From: an uncultured Chloroflexus sp.
GTDB taxonomy: Bacteria; Chloroflexota; Chloroflexia; Chloroflexales; Chloroflexaceae
NCBI RefSeq assembly: GCF_937129525.1
Contig: NZ_CAKZNK010000112.1
Coordinates: forward strand, 1-64,000
Direction of reading: 5' to 3'
Length of the DNA: 64,000 nucleotides
The position numbers and the translations under genes were made by a program. The notes below the pieces were generated by a model, which was not told the DNA's origin, ran no database searches, and saw nothing but the letters and a program-made list of their open reading frames with translations. The stretch's first letter is position 1; every line of letters starts with the position of its first letter. Positions 18,011-27,585 of this stretch are shown piece by piece.

Positions 18011-19702
18011 TTACACGATCACTGTATCCGGCTGATAGACCCCAAACACCTCGCGCAGGACATCACACATCTCGCCGAGCGTGCAGTAAGCGCGCACGCA
18101 TTCCAGAATGGCCGGCATCAGGTTCTCGCTACCCTGAGCGGCGGCGCGCAGCTCGGCCAGCCGGCGGGCAACCAGCGCCTGATCTCGCTCACGGCGAACG
18201 CGGTTGAGGCGTTCGAGATGACGCCGCTCGCCTTCGGGGTCCATCTGCAAAATCGGGATTGACAGTGGCTCATCTTCCTGGAAGGCGTTAACACCCACAA
18301 TAATGCGCTCACCGTGGTCGATCTCTTGCTGATAGCGATAGGCGGCGTCGGCAATCTCACGATGGTAATAACCGTTGCGAATGGCTGCGATGACTCCGCC
18401 TTGAGCGTTGATAGCATCAAAGATTGCCTGAGCCTCGCGCTCCATGCGATCGGTCAACGCTTCAACGAAATAGCTGCCACCAAGCGGATCGACGGTATTT
18501 GCCACACCGCTCTCATAGGCAATGATCTGCTGCGTCCGCAGAGCAATGGTCACGGCCTTCTCTGAGGGCAACGCGAGCGCTTCATCCATCGAATTGGTGT
18601 GCAGGCTTTGCGTGCCGCCAAGCACTGCGGCCAGGGCTTGAATGGCCGTGCGCACAATGTTGATTTCGGGTTGCTGAGCCGTCAATGAGCAGCCAGCAGT
18701 TTGGGTGTGGAAGCGTAGCCACCACGACCGTTCATTCTTCGCGCCGTAGCGTTCGCGCATGGCCCGCGCCCAGATACGGCGCGCCGCGCGGTATTTTGCG
18801 ATCTCCTCGAAGAAATCGTTGTGAGCATTGAAGAAGAAGCTGATGCGAGGCGCAAATTCGTCAATATCCAGCCCGCGTTCGAGCGCCGCTTCAACGTAGG
18901 CAAAGCCATCGGCCAGGGTGAAGGCCAGCTCTTGCACGGCGGTGCTGCCCGCTTCACGGATATGATACCCACTGACGCTGATCGGATTCCATTGGGGCAC
19001 GTGACGAGCAGCAAACTCAATCGTATCAACGACCAGCCGCATGCTCGGCTCAGGCGGGAAGATGTACTCGTTTTGGGCAATGTACTCTTTGAGAATGTCG
19101 TTTTGGATGGTGCCACGCAACTGATTCCAGGGAATGCCACGCTTCTCGGCTACGACCAGATACATTGCCCAGATGATGGCCGCTGGCGAATTGATCGTCA
19201 TTGAGGTGCTGACCTGATCAAGCGGCAGCCCATCGAGCAGAATTTCCATATCGGCCAGCGACGAGACAGCGACACCACACTTGCCAAACTCGCCCTCAAC
19301 CAGTGGATGATCGGTATCGCGCCCGTAGAGCGTTGGCATATCGAACGCGATTGACAACCCGGTCTGACCCTGCTCAAGCAGGTACTTGAAGCGGGCATTG
19401 GTCTCCTCGGCGCTCCCGAAGCCGGCAAACATCCGCATTGTCCATAGCTTGCCGCGATAGCCGGTAGGGTGGATGCCGCGAGTGAAGGGATACTGGCCGG
19501 GATAGCCGATGTTGCGCAGGAAGTGGTCGGTCGGTGTTGCGTCATCACCGGTTAAATCGAGTGGCGTGTAGAGGCGCTCGATTGGCGCGCTGCTTGTGGT
19601 CATGAACGGGCCAGATCGTTCGGGGGCGCGTTTGAGCGCAGGCCAGAGACATTGCTGTTCCCACTGTTGCTGGGCGGCAGCGATCTGCTCGATGTCAGAC
19701 AT
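18011..19702 (-). CDS. B12-dependent acyl-CoA mutase, large subunit (isobutyryl-CoA-mutase type)
   Basis: Catalytic TIM-barrel subunit (563 residues) of the methylmalonyl-CoA mutase superfamily. The barrel motifs [28 protein letters not shown] and [12 protein letters not shown] (conserved His) are intact. There is no C-terminal B12-binding domain, so a separate small subunit is needed, as in IcmA/IcmB. Two pocket residues diverge from true methylmalonyl-CoA mutase: the Tyr89 position is Phe (RMFAGFG, about residue 92) and the Arg207 position is Gln (KEYIAQNEY, about residue 210), the isobutyryl-CoA mutase pattern. The start is ATG 19702 or 19705; AGGAGG precedes them. It lies 36 bases after comF. 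Confidence 0.9.
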   Translation of the reverse strand: MSDIEQIAAAQQQWEQQCLWPALKRAPERSGPFMTTSSAPIERLYTPLDLTGDDATPTDHFLRNIGYPGQYPFTRGIHPTGYRGKLWTMRMFAGFGSAEETNARFKYLLEQGQTGLSIAFDMPTLYGRDTDHPLVEGEFGKCGVAVSSLADMEILLDGLPLDQVSTSMTINSPAAIIWAMYLVVAEKRGIPWNQLRGTIQNDILKEYIAQNEYIFPPEPSMRLVVDTIEFAARHVPQWNPISVSGYHIREAGSTAVQELAFTLADGFAYVEAALERGLDIDEFAPRISFFFNAHNDFFEEIAKYRAARRIWARAMRERYGAKNERSWWLRFHTQTAGCSLTAQQPEINIVRTAIQALAAVLGGTQSLHTNSMDEALALPSEKAVTIALRTQQIIAYESGVANTVDPLGGSYFVEALTDRMEREAQAIFDAINAQGGVIAAIRNGYYHREIADAAYRYQQEIDHGERIIVGVNAFQEDEPLSIPILQMDPEGERRHLERLNRVRRERDQALVARRLAELRAAAQGSENLMPAILECVRAYCTLGEMCDVLREVFGVYQPDTVIV

Positions 19703-19738
19703 CATCGTCCCTCCTGACAAACGAAGAGTGGATAGCCG

Positions 19739-20401
19739 TTATGCGCAATTGACTACGCAGATACTTCTATTGTACAACGGAGTCAACATTACCGAGCGAG
19801 CCAGGGCAATGCCAACAACTGACTGCGCGCCTGCGGCTCGCAGCGCCGCAGCGCAAGCGGCCAGGGTGGCGCCGGTGGTCAGCACATCGTCGATGACGAT
19901 GACTCGCGGCGGGGGCGGCTGCGCGCCAATCCAGACAAATGCGCCGGCAGTGTTGGCAACGCGAGCGGTGGCCGTAAGTCGGGCCTGCCGACCGGTTGCG
20001 CGCGCGCGCGCTAACCCCTCAATCAACGGCGGATTGCCGGGCCGACACAACCGGACTGCCAGCTCGGCGGCCTGATTGAAACCACGTTCGCGTAACCGAT
20101 CACGGTGTAACGGCACTGCGATTAATGCGTCGGCGGCGAGCGGGCCAACAGCCGCAGCCAGCAGATCGCCTAACGCATGCCCAACCCGACGCCGACGACC
20201 ATACTTGAGTTGATGAATGGCCTTCACCAGCGCACCTTCGTAGCAAAATGCCACTCTTGCCGCATCAAGGCCGGGTGGCGGCGGAAAAGGTGGATAGGGA
20301 CGCAGCCGTGACCGACATCTGACGCAGAAGAGTTCGCCGGTGAGCCGTCGGCAACCGACGCAGCGGTCAGGAAAGAGCAAGTTGAGCAGGTGCTCAAGCA
20401 T
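19739..20401 (-). CDS. comF: ComF family amidophosphoribosyltransferase-like protein
   Basis: ComF/GntX family, 220 residues. It starts MLEHLLNLLFPDRCVGC with two CxxC-type pairs (CVGC, CVRC) forming a zinc ribbon, then a phosphoribosyltransferase domain ending in the PRPP-binding loop VIVIDDVLTTGATL. In naturally competent bacteria ComF helps take up or process transforming DNA; elsewhere its role is less clear. The ATG at 20401 is chosen over an upstream TTG because the zinc-ribbon start is the family norm. It probably shares a transcript with the downstream mutase gene. A comEA-like gene lies nearby. Confidence 0.85.
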   Translation of the reverse strand: MLEHLLNLLFPDRCVGCRRLTGELFCVRCRSRLRPYPPFPPPPGLDAARVAFCYEGALVKAIHQLKYGRRRRVGHALGDLLAAAVGPLAADALIAVPLHRDRLRERGFNQAAELAVRLCRPGNPPLIEGLARARATGRQARLTATARVANTAGAFVWIGAQPPPPRVIVIDDVLTTGATLAACAAALRAAGAQSVVGIALARSVMLTPLYNRSICVVNCA

Positions 20402-20534
20402 AGGGTTGACAGTTCGCCGCAATCAGGTAACGATGATAAACAGTCAGTTATATGGCAGGGCAATCTGCCGCTTTAGACGCGCGCAGCGCACTCTATGAAT
20501 AAAACCGTTTTATTGTGCCAGAGGATGCGTCAAC

Positions 20535-20708
20535 ATGGCTCGCACTAACATGACAAACGCCACCATCCACACTCCACGACGCAAAGGCCAGCTCCCAACC
20601 AAAATCTGCGCTACCTGTGGACGCCCATTTGAATGGCGCAAAAAGTGGGCACGCTGTTGGGAAGAGGTTCGCTATTGTTCCGATCGCTGTCGGCGCGCAG
20701 CGCGCTGA
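20535..20708 (+). CDS. DUF2256 small zinc-ribbon protein
   Basis: A 57-residue basic protein with two CxxC/CxxxC-type pairs: CATCGRPFEWRKKWARCW and YCSDRCRRAAR. The run LPTKICATCGRPFEWRKKWA is the DUF2256 signature, and the cysteine spacing fits one zinc. No function is known for the family. It has its own ATG with GAGG about ten bases upstream. It is divergent from comF and co-directional with nfo. Confidence 0.85.
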   Translation: MARTNMTNATIHTPRRKGQLPTKICATCGRPFEWRKKWARCWEEVRYCSDRCRRAAR

Positions 20709-20792
20709 GAGCGGCGCTCCGGTGCCAACCGATCGGGCCGCCGCAGGAAGCAGTTGAGCAGCGGGTCGCACATGAGCGCCATCGGCAAGCCG

Positions 20793-20801
20793 TGATATAA
20801 T
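20793..20801 (+). promoter_or_regulatory. extended -10 promoter of nfo
   Basis: TGATATAAT lies 46 bases before the nfo start codon; no clear -35 element is present. Confidence 0.55.
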
Positions 20802-20846
20802 TGCATTATCCGGTACTCGCCGGCACACGATAACAAGGATGGTGGC

Positions 20847-21710
20847 ATGCCGCGATTCGGCGCACACATGTCAATTTCGGGCGGCGTCTCGAAGTCGTTT
20901 GCCCGTGGCGAATCGGTTGGACTGGAGGCGATGCAAATCTTCGCCAAAAACGAACGACAGTGGACGGCTAAACCTATCCCGGCGGAAGAGGCAGCAGCAT
21001 TTCGCGCCGAGCAACAACGCACCGGTATTCATCCGGTTATCGTCCATGATTCGTATCTTATCAATCTGGCCGCGCCGGCTGATGATCTCCGCGAGAAGTC
21101 AATTGCTGCCTTCGCCGACGAACTCGAACGTTGCGCGCAGTTGGGCATTCCCTATCTGGTGACACATCCCGGCTCGCATACCGGTATTGGTGAAGAGGCG
21201 GGATTGGCGCGCGTGGCTGATGCCATCTGTCGCCTCATGGCCGAAGGAGTCGGCGGTAGCACCATGATCTTGCTGGAAACGACTGCCGGCCAGGGCACAG
21301 CGCTAGGTTATCGCTTTGAACATCTTGCCCGCCTGTTTGAGCTGATTCCCTACCATGACCGGCTCGGAGTCTGCATCGATACCTGCCACATCTTTGCCGC
21401 CGGCTACGATATTCGCGATCCAGATTGCTATCAGGTCACCTTCACCGAATTTGATCGACTGGTAGGCCTCGAACGAGTCAAGTGTTTTCATCTCAACGAC
21501 TCGCAGAAGGATCTGGGGAGTCGAGTTGATCGCCACGCGCATATCGGTCAGGGTTGTATCGGCATCGAAGCATTCCGCCTGGTGGTGAATGACCCGCGTT
21601 TCGCCGGCCTGCCGATGATCATCGAGACACCGAAAGGCGAGGACATGGCAGAGGATCGTATGAATCTGGCCTTGCTGCGTTCGCTGGTACAGACGACTGG
21701 CGAGCAGTAA
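20847..21710 (+). CDS. nfo: endonuclease IV (AP endonuclease)
   Basis: Nfo, 287 residues, an apurinic/apyrimidinic endonuclease of base-excision repair that cleaves 5' to abasic sites. The TIM barrel opens with MPRFGAHMSISGG, and the trinuclear-zinc ligands sit in VHDSYLINLA, THPGSHTG, LLETTAGQG, CIDTCHIFAAGYD, LNDSQKDLGSRVDRHAHIG and MIIETP, all present. Length is normal. It has its own extended -10 promoter and is not in an obvious operon with its neighbours. Confidence 0.95.
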   Translation: MPRFGAHMSISGGVSKSFARGESVGLEAMQIFAKNERQWTAKPIPAEEAAAFRAEQQRTGIHPVIVHDSYLINLAAPADDLREKSIAAFADELERCAQLGIPYLVTHPGSHTGIGEEAGLARVADAICRLMAEGVGGSTMILLETTAGQGTALGYRFEHLARLFELIPYHDRLGVCIDTCHIFAAGYDIRDPDCYQVTFTEFDRLVGLERVKCFHLNDSQKDLGSRVDRHAHIGQGCIGIEAFRLVVNDPRFAGLPMIIETPKGEDMAEDRMNLALLRSLVQTTGEQ

Positions 21711-21798
21711 GCATGACCCGTCAGATCGACAGACAGTGGCACGAGCGCATCAATAGTCGCCATATGAAACAGATGCCATCAGGGCTGACAATGAGTGC

Positions 21799-21807
21799 TG
21801 GTAGAAT
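21799..21807 (+). promoter_or_regulatory. extended -10 promoter of the comEA-like gene
   Basis: TGGTAGAAT, an extended -10 with one mismatch to TATAAT, lies 30 bases before the ATG. No -35 element at normal spacing is seen. Confidence 0.45.
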
Positions 21808-21836
21808 TCGCATAGAAAACCGGGGAGCAGATTGCT

Positions 21837-22715
21837 ATGTGGCGAAAGTTGCTGTTGGTTGTCCTCCTGTTTGGGATCGGATACTTGATTTGGCGACGCA
21901 TGCGGAGCGAGTCTGAACCGCTTCCCACCTTACCGCTCACGCCACCGGCTAGCCAGCCGCCTGCCAGCCAGCCACCGGCAGCGGTTACGCCCCCCTCTGC
22001 GCCGACGACGACATCAACCGGTAGCGGGCCACGCCCGGTTGTCACCCGCGTTCATCGAGGTGAACCGCCGAAGTTAGCGCCGTCCAGCTCAACCGGCAAC
22101 GCTGCTGGCGGGGCGCGACCAGTTATCACCCGCGTTCACCGTGGCGCACCGCCAGAGCGACGGGACGCCACCGGCGTGGAAAGCTCGCCAGCGGATCGGA
22201 ATGGCGCCGGTGTTCAACTACAGACACCAACCGCTGAGGTAGCACCGCCAGAGGCAGTTGCAGCGACTCAGACTGCCTCTGTGAGCGCTCAAGACTCGGG
22301 CGCAGGGATGGCTGCGCCGGAAAGACTACCGATGTCACCTGAAGCTACAGCGCCAGCGATGCCTGCTGATGCAGTAGTGGATACCGGCACGCCGACTACT
22401 GCCAGCCCGACAACAGATCAGGAACCGGTTACCACGACACCGATCACGGCTACTGCCAGCAGCGAAGAGGAAACGGTGGTAGCGGCGATTGCCGAAACAG
22501 CAACGACAGACCTGGAGCCAATCGACATCAACCGCGCCGATCGTGAGGCGCTGATTGCGCTACCCGGCATCGGGCCAGTTCTGGCTGACCGCATCATTGC
22601 CTACCGCGAGGAGCACGGGCCTTTTAAGAGTGTCGATGATCTGATTGCGGTTTCGGGTATTGGCGAGCGCAACATCAACATCTTCCGCAAGCTGGTTTAC
22701 GTTGCCAATGATTGA
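21837..22715 (+). CDS. ComEA-like helix-hairpin-helix protein
   Basis: A 292-residue protein. An N-terminal membrane helix (KLLLVVLLFGIGYLIW) anchors a long low-complexity linker rich in Pro, Thr, Ala and Glu (about 25-225). A C-terminal double helix-hairpin-helix domain follows: INRADREALIALPGIGPVLA and ISVSGIG-like GERNINIFR. This matches ComEA, the DNA-receptor of natural transformation. In ComEA the linker is much shorter, so the extended linker is odd. Two copies of RPV(V/I)TRVHRG(E/A)PP occur in the linker. The 3' end overlaps the esterase start by eight bases. Confidence 0.82.
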   Translation: MWRKLLLVVLLFGIGYLIWRRMRSESEPLPTLPLTPPASQPPASQPPAAVTPPSAPTTTSTGSGPRPVVTRVHRGEPPKLAPSSSTGNAAGGARPVITRVHRGAPPERRDATGVESSPADRNGAGVQLQTPTAEVAPPEAVAATQTASVSAQDSGAGMAAPERLPMSPEATAPAMPADAVVDTGTPTTASPTTDQEPVTTTPITATASSEEETVVAAIAETATTDLEPIDINRADREALIALPGIGPVLADRIIAYREEHGPFKSVDDLIAVSGIGERNINIFRKLVYVAND

Positions 22716-23496
22716 ACCATACCTGCTGCGGCGCGGCGAACATGCCTGCCTGTTGATCCATGGCTTTGTCGGCGATCCTGGAGAGATGCGCGATCTCGGC
22801 GAACATCTCGCTGCGGCGAATTATACGGTGCTTGGTATCCGCCTGCCCGGCCATACCGGTCAGCCTGAAGATCTGATGCCGGTGCGATGGGGCGATTGGC
22901 TGGCTGCCGCGCAGCATGCGTTCGATCGGCTGGCCAGCCGGTACAACCCGATTTCGGTGATCGGATTTTCCCTCGGTGGCGCGTTGGCGACCCTGCTCGC
23001 CGTCAGGCGGCCAGTACACCGGCTGGCCCTGCTGGCTATGCCATACCAGCTCAGCGGCGATTGGCGGGTAAGTCTGTTGGGAGTTGCGCGTTACGTTACA
23101 CCGTGGTTCTACCTGCTCGCGCAAGCTGATTTCTCTAGCCCTGACTTACGTGCTTCAATCTGGCGGCGCCAGCCCGGTCTCGATCTCGACGATCCCGCCA
23201 TCCAGCAGATGCTGCGCCGTTCGGTCAAGGTCTCGGTTGCGGCTGCCGATGAGTTACGCCTGGCGCTGAGTGCAGCCCGTCAGGTGTTGCCACAGGTTCA
23301 AGCGCCGACACTGATTATGCATGGCCATAATGATATGACCGCCGATCCAACCAGCGCAGCAGCAATTGCGGCACGCATCGGTAGTCGATACTGCGAGCTA
23401 ACGTACTGGCCAGATACCGGTCACCAATTACTCTTGGCCGGCCCCCATCGCCAAACCATCTTTCGGCGGATCGAGCGGTTTCTCAATCGCAACTGA
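22708..23496 (+). CDS. alpha/beta hydrolase (carboxylesterase)
   Basis: Alpha/beta hydrolase of 262 residues with ACLLIHGFVGDPGEM (oxyanion), the nucleophile elbow GFSLGG (Ser), an acid in HGHNDMTADP and catalytic His in DTGHQLLLAGP. The end HRQTIFRRIERFL is typical of Est30-like carboxylesterases, which hydrolyse short-chain esters. It starts inside the comEA-like gene and is probably co-translated; no functional link is evident. Confidence 0.85.
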   Translation: MIEPYLLRRGEHACLLIHGFVGDPGEMRDLGEHLAAANYTVLGIRLPGHTGQPEDLMPVRWGDWLAAAQHAFDRLASRYNPISVIGFSLGGALATLLAVRRPVHRLALLAMPYQLSGDWRVSLLGVARYVTPWFYLLAQADFSSPDLRASIWRRQPGLDLDDPAIQQMLRRSVKVSVAAADELRLALSAARQVLPQVQAPTLIMHGHNDMTADPTSAAAIAARIGSRYCELTYWPDTGHQLLLAGPHRQTIFRRIERFLNRN

Positions 23497-23785
23497 TTAG
23501 GGATTTCCTCACCGCACATCCCGGCAGGATAACTGCCAGCAACCTGCTCTGGCGCTGAAACGAAGCCTCACAGCCGGCACGGTTTGACTAGTCGTCACCA
23601 CTGGCCATCTTGCAGCGGATCGAGCGGTTTCGACACCAAACCTGACCGGTGTCGGCCCTGAGTTCCCGCCAGCGTTTGAGAAGATCGCCAGTCTCTGTTT
23701 ATCCACGCTCGATACCGGCCAGAGTAGTATGGCTCCGACCAGAAACAACATTCCCGTCGATAAGGCAACAGGATTACTGCGCCGG
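23497..23785. repeat. convergent intergenic region with duplicated gene tail
   Basis: The 16-mer CGGATCGAGCGGTTTC occurs at 23467-23482, inside the esterase 3' end, and again at 23616-23631. The second copy, with its flank, reads LAILQRIERFRHQT-stop in one frame, resembling the esterase end TIFRRIERFLNRN. It looks like a remnant of a duplicated hydrolase tail. Confidence 0.5.
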
Positions 23786-26785
23786 TTAGTTATTGAGCGT
23801 ATCGCGTTTGATCACGATCAGGGTAATATCATCAAACGGCGGCTGACCATGGCTATGGCGAGCAATCGCAGCCAAAATCGCTTGCACAATTGCGCCTGCC
23901 GGAGCAGTGGCGTAAGCCTTAATAATGGCGCACAGACCCTCAACCTCAAACGGGATCAGCAACTCATTGATCGTCTCGGTCACGCCATCGGTATAGCAAA
24001 CCAGCACATCACCGGGTTCCAGCGTCGTTACCGCCTCGTGCAATTGCACTTCGGCCAGCACACCCAGAGCGATACCGGGAGTGCGCAGCTCTTCGATCCT
24101 GGCAGTTGCCGCCCGATAGACCAGTGGCGGATTATGACCGGCACAGGTGTAGCACAACCGACCACTGGTCAGATCGAGACGAGCGTAGAAGAGGGTAACG
24201 AACATGCCCGACTCAGAATCGCGGTAGAGCCAGCGATTGGCGCGTTCCATTGCCTGCGCAGGTGATGATCCGTCGAGCGCAGCAGCGCGCACCAGCGAGC
24301 GCGACATCGTCATAAACATCGCCGCCGGAATACCTTTGTCGCTAACATCGGCAATAACCAGGCCCAGTTCGCGCATCGGTTCGGCGCCAACCGGCAACGA
24401 CCAGAAATCGTAAAAATCGCCACCGACCAGTCGGGCCGACTGCCATGCCGCATCGATCTGCCAGCCTGGCGCGACAGGCAACCGGGTGGGCAACAGCGAA
24501 TGTTGAATCTCGCGCGCAACCCGCAGTTCCTGTTCGAGCCGGGCCGCCTCAGCCGCTTCCGCCGCCAGCAGCAGACTCTCGAGCGCGCCGGCAATTTGCG
24601 CAGTCGCGCCGGCGCACAAATTCTGTTGCCGACCACTCAGCGACACAAACGGATCGTTGTAATCGAGTACCAGCACTGCTAACAACGAACTGCGCGCGCT
24701 GATCGGCAACCCGATTAGCGAACCACTCTGCGCCACTGTAATTAACGCCGGCCACTGATCAGCGTTGTCCTGCGCCTGCCAGAGCGCTTCCGGTCGCGGT
24801 TGTTCCTGCTCTATCGCGCGCTCGCGTAAGCGCAGCAAGAATGGTGATCGGGTTGGATGGTTGATCAACATTGCGCGCGTCGCTGCCGGCAAGCCATACG
24901 CTGCGCGGAGCACGAAATCATTGAGTTCGCGATCCCAGAGCGCGATGTAGCAGCGCGGACAGCCTAACAGCAGCGGCGGCAATCGCACAACCGTTGCCAG
25001 CAGATCGGGCAGTGTCGTTGCCCGACCGATATTCTCGGCAATTTGCAACAGAGCATTCAGCGTCCAGGCTTCTTCTTGTTGGGCAGTGTAGGCATTCGCG
25101 CTCTCGATAGCAATCGCAATCTGATCGGCCAGCGTGCGGATGACGAAGAGATCGTCATCATCGAAATCGTCAGGTTCATCACTCTGCACATCAAGCACAC
25201 CGATAACGGTTGTGCCCACCCGCAACGGCACTGCCAGCTCAGAGCGAGTTTGCTGCGTATCGCGAATGACGCGACGGTCAGTGAGCACATCACCGGCCAG
25301 GACAGGCTCGCCACGCTGCGCTGCCTCGCCGACCAGCCCTTGTCCAAGCCGCAGCGAAAGGGCGCGCAGCCGTTCAAGATCGGCGCCATCGGCAGTAGAT
25401 GCGCGAAAATAGATTCGACCATCATCAGGTGAAACAGTAAAGATATGCACCGGATGGTAGCCAAACCGTTCCCGAATCAGCCGCACGATTGAGGGCAACA
25501 ACTGATCGAGATTGAGAATGGCGGTAATCTGCTGGCTCACCTCGCGAATGGCCTGCAACTGATTCGCGCGCTGGCGCGCTTCGTGGAAGGCGCGGGCGCG
25601 GGCAATCGCCACCGCTGCCTGGTCGGCGATCAGGGAAATGAGCCGCAGGTCGTTGGCGTTGAAGGCAGCCGGTTCGTAACTCTGCACCGAAATAGAACCG
25701 ATTACCGTTTCGCCAGCGATTAACGGCACATAGATGCCCGAGCGGGGCGGACGCTCACTCTGATAGCGTGGACGGGCCGGCAACCGATCCATCTCTCGAG
25801 TAAAATCTTCAACCAGGATTGCCCGGCCAGTCTCGCGGATCCAACCGATCAGGCCACTATTTTCCGACAGATCGACCGTGAGACGCGGCAGCCGCACCCG
25901 ATCCTGCACCCGCACCATCAGGGTATAGTGAGAGCCGTTAAACAGGCCAAGATGGAACGAAGAGGTATCGACGATCCGACTCGCCTCGCGGTAGATCAAT
26001 TCACACAGCGCATCGACATCGAGTTCGCTGCGGATGATGGCGCGACTGACTTCATTGAGTCGAGCCAGTTCGCGCACCGAGCGGCGTTGCGATTGCAAAC
26101 TGAGCGCGGCGCGGCGCAGAACTGCGGCGGATGCTATCAGCGCGGCGCCGGCCAGCGCCAGATGGATCAGGCCGAGATCGTGGGCGATGGCCGCACCCAA
26201 CCATGCCAGCGGCAATGGCAACAGCTCGGCGCCAACAATCGGACGCCAGGCTGAACGCCACCACGTAGCCAGACCGCTGCGACCACCTTGCAACAGCTCG
26301 CGGAGCACCCGTCCGAACTGTGTCACCAACGGAAAGGTTAGCAGTGTCCAGCCGAATAGTTGGGCAGGTGTTAACGCGACGAGCGGTTGGGCATAAGCGA
26401 TACTGGACAGCCAGGCGCCGGTCAACAATCCCAGCGCGCGCAACCCACCGCGCAAGAGGGGGCGACCCAGAAGCGAAAACGGCGTGCGCGGGCGATTAGA
26501 CAGAAGCACGATGGTCACGCCAGAAAGAAATCCCTCGATTGCGGCCAGCCAGGCGCCGATGACCGGCCCCAACGCCAAACCGGCGCTCACCAGTACCAGC
26601 GGAGCCAGACTGTGTACATCAGCCGGAGGAGCGCGAAACGCCAGTAGATCAACGGCAAACGCCATGATGGCAAACAAGGCCACCAGCGCTGGTGTTGCCG
26701 GCGTCAGCGGTAATGATAGCAGCCAGAACAACGCCACCCCGCCGACGAGCAGACCGTACCATGTCAGCAGGTATTCGCGAGACAC
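23786..26785 (-). CDS. GAF-domain SpoIIE-type protein phosphatase
   Basis: Membrane protein of 999 residues. About eight N-terminal hydrophobic helices (residues 5-250) are followed by three GAF-like domains (about 255-400, 415-560, 570-725), a coiled coil (about 735-765) and a C-terminal PP2C/SpoIIE phosphatase domain with VGGDFYDFW, IADVSDKGIPAAMFM and DDITLIVIK. RsbU/SpoIIE proteins remove phosphate from STAS-domain anti-sigma-factor antagonists. GTG at 26785 abuts the upstream stop. Co-transcription with two STAS-bearing proteins supports that role. The GAF domains and membrane region would carry the signal. Confidence 0.9.
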   Translation of the reverse strand: MSREYLLTWYGLLVGGVALFWLLSLPLTPATPALVALFAIMAFAVDLLAFRAPPADVHSLAPLVLVSAGLALGPVIGAWLAAIEGFLSGVTIVLLSNRPRTPFSLLGRPLLRGGLRALGLLTGAWLSSIAYAQPLVALTPAQLFGWTLLTFPLVTQFGRVLRELLQGGRSGLATWWRSAWRPIVGAELLPLPLAWLGAAIAHDLGLIHLALAGAALIASAAVLRRAALSLQSQRRSVRELARLNEVSRAIIRSELDVDALCELIYREASRIVDTSSFHLGLFNGSHYTLMVRVQDRVRLPRLTVDLSENSGLIGWIRETGRAILVEDFTREMDRLPARPRYQSERPPRSGIYVPLIAGETVIGSISVQSYEPAAFNANDLRLISLIADQAAVAIARARAFHEARQRANQLQAIREVSQQITAILNLDQLLPSIVRLIRERFGYHPVHIFTVSPDDGRIYFRASTADGADLERLRALSLRLGQGLVGEAAQRGEPVLAGDVLTDRRVIRDTQQTRSELAVPLRVGTTVIGVLDVQSDEPDDFDDDDLFVIRTLADQIAIAIESANAYTAQQEEAWTLNALLQIAENIGRATTLPDLLATVVRLPPLLLGCPRCYIALWDRELNDFVLRAAYGLPAATRAMLINHPTRSPFLLRLRERAIEQEQPRPEALWQAQDNADQWPALITVAQSGSLIGLPISARSSLLAVLVLDYNDPFVSLSGRQQNLCAGATAQIAGALESLLLAAEAAEAARLEQELRVAREIQHSLLPTRLPVAPGWQIDAAWQSARLVGGDFYDFWSLPVGAEPMRELGLVIADVSDKGIPAAMFMTMSRSLVRAAALDGSSPAQAMERANRWLYRDSESGMFVTLFYARLDLTSGRLCYTCAGHNPPLVYRAATARIEELRTPGIALGVLAEVQLHEAVTTLEPGDVLVCYTDGVTETINELLIPFEVEGLCAIIKAYATAPAGAIVQAILAAIARHSHGQPPFDDITLIVIKRDTLNN

Positions 26786-27538
26786 TCAATGCCTCTGAGC
26801 ACATGCAGCGCGCGCTTCAGCTACGGAGGGATGCAAATTGAAGACCTGGGTAAACCCGGTAATTGTGAAGACTTCGTAGACTTGTGGTTGGAGCGCGGCC
26901 AGGCGCAACTCGCCACCAAGCGTCATCAGCTCTTTGCGGATCAGCAATAATGCCCGCAAGCCACTGCTCGACAAAAACGAGACGTTGCTCAAATCGAGCA
27001 CAATCTGGCGCGCGCCCTTGCCAATCTGTTCACTGACCATGCTGGTCAAGCGTGGCGCGGTCAGCGCATCGATCCGGTCATGGATCGGAATAACCAGAAC
27101 ATCATCGGGTGAGGCGGGCTGATCTTGCGGCAGATATTTCACCATGGTCAGCAGATTACCACCTTGCGGCGAAAACTCGAAGCGGACCTCATCCATCAAA
27201 CGGGTAATCAGATAGATGCCCAAACCGCCTACCTGACGCTCTTCGAGGGGAGAGGTAATGTCGGGTGTCGGCACAGCCGATGGATCAAACTGACGCCCAT
27301 GATCGCGAACAGTCACAATGAATCGGTGGTCGCAGCATTGCCAGCTCAGGGTCAGATCACCGGGCTGATCGGGATCGTAAGCATGCTGGATAACGTTGGT
27401 GACTGCTTCGTCAACCGCGAGCTGTACCTGCCACGTGGCACGCTCATCGAGACCACAGCGTTCGGCGGCAGTGGTAATGAATGCGCTAATCTTAGCCAGC
27501 GCGTCGAGATCGGCAGTGAGGGTGATACTATTCTCCAT
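26786..27538 (-). CDS. fused anti-sigma-factor kinase (HATPase) and STAS protein
   Basis: A 250-residue fusion. Residues about 1-140 form an RsbW-like HATPase domain (N-box VDEAVTNVIQHAY, G2-like VGGLGIYLI), and 145-250 a STAS domain with the phospho-Ser loop LSNVSFLSSSGLRALLL. In Bacillus the kinase RsbW and the antagonist RsbV are separate; joining them on one chain is unusual and could give intramolecular switching. It sits between a STAS gene (47 bases upstream) and the SpoIIE phosphatase (zero-base gap), forming a complete switch module with no sigma factor adjacent. Confidence 0.85.
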   Translation of the reverse strand: MENSITLTADLDALAKISAFITTAAERCGLDERATWQVQLAVDEAVTNVIQHAYDPDQPGDLTLSWQCCDHRFIVTVRDHGRQFDPSAVPTPDITSPLEERQVGGLGIYLITRLMDEVRFEFSPQGGNLLTMVKYLPQDQPASPDDVLVIPIHDRIDALTAPRLTSMVSEQIGKGARQIVLDLSNVSFLSSSGLRALLLIRKELMTLGGELRLAALQPQVYEVFTITGFTQVFNLHPSVAEARAACAQRH

Positions 27539-27585
27539 GGCGATGGTGAGATCCAGACACCGGTATAGCCGGCTATGTGGCAGGT

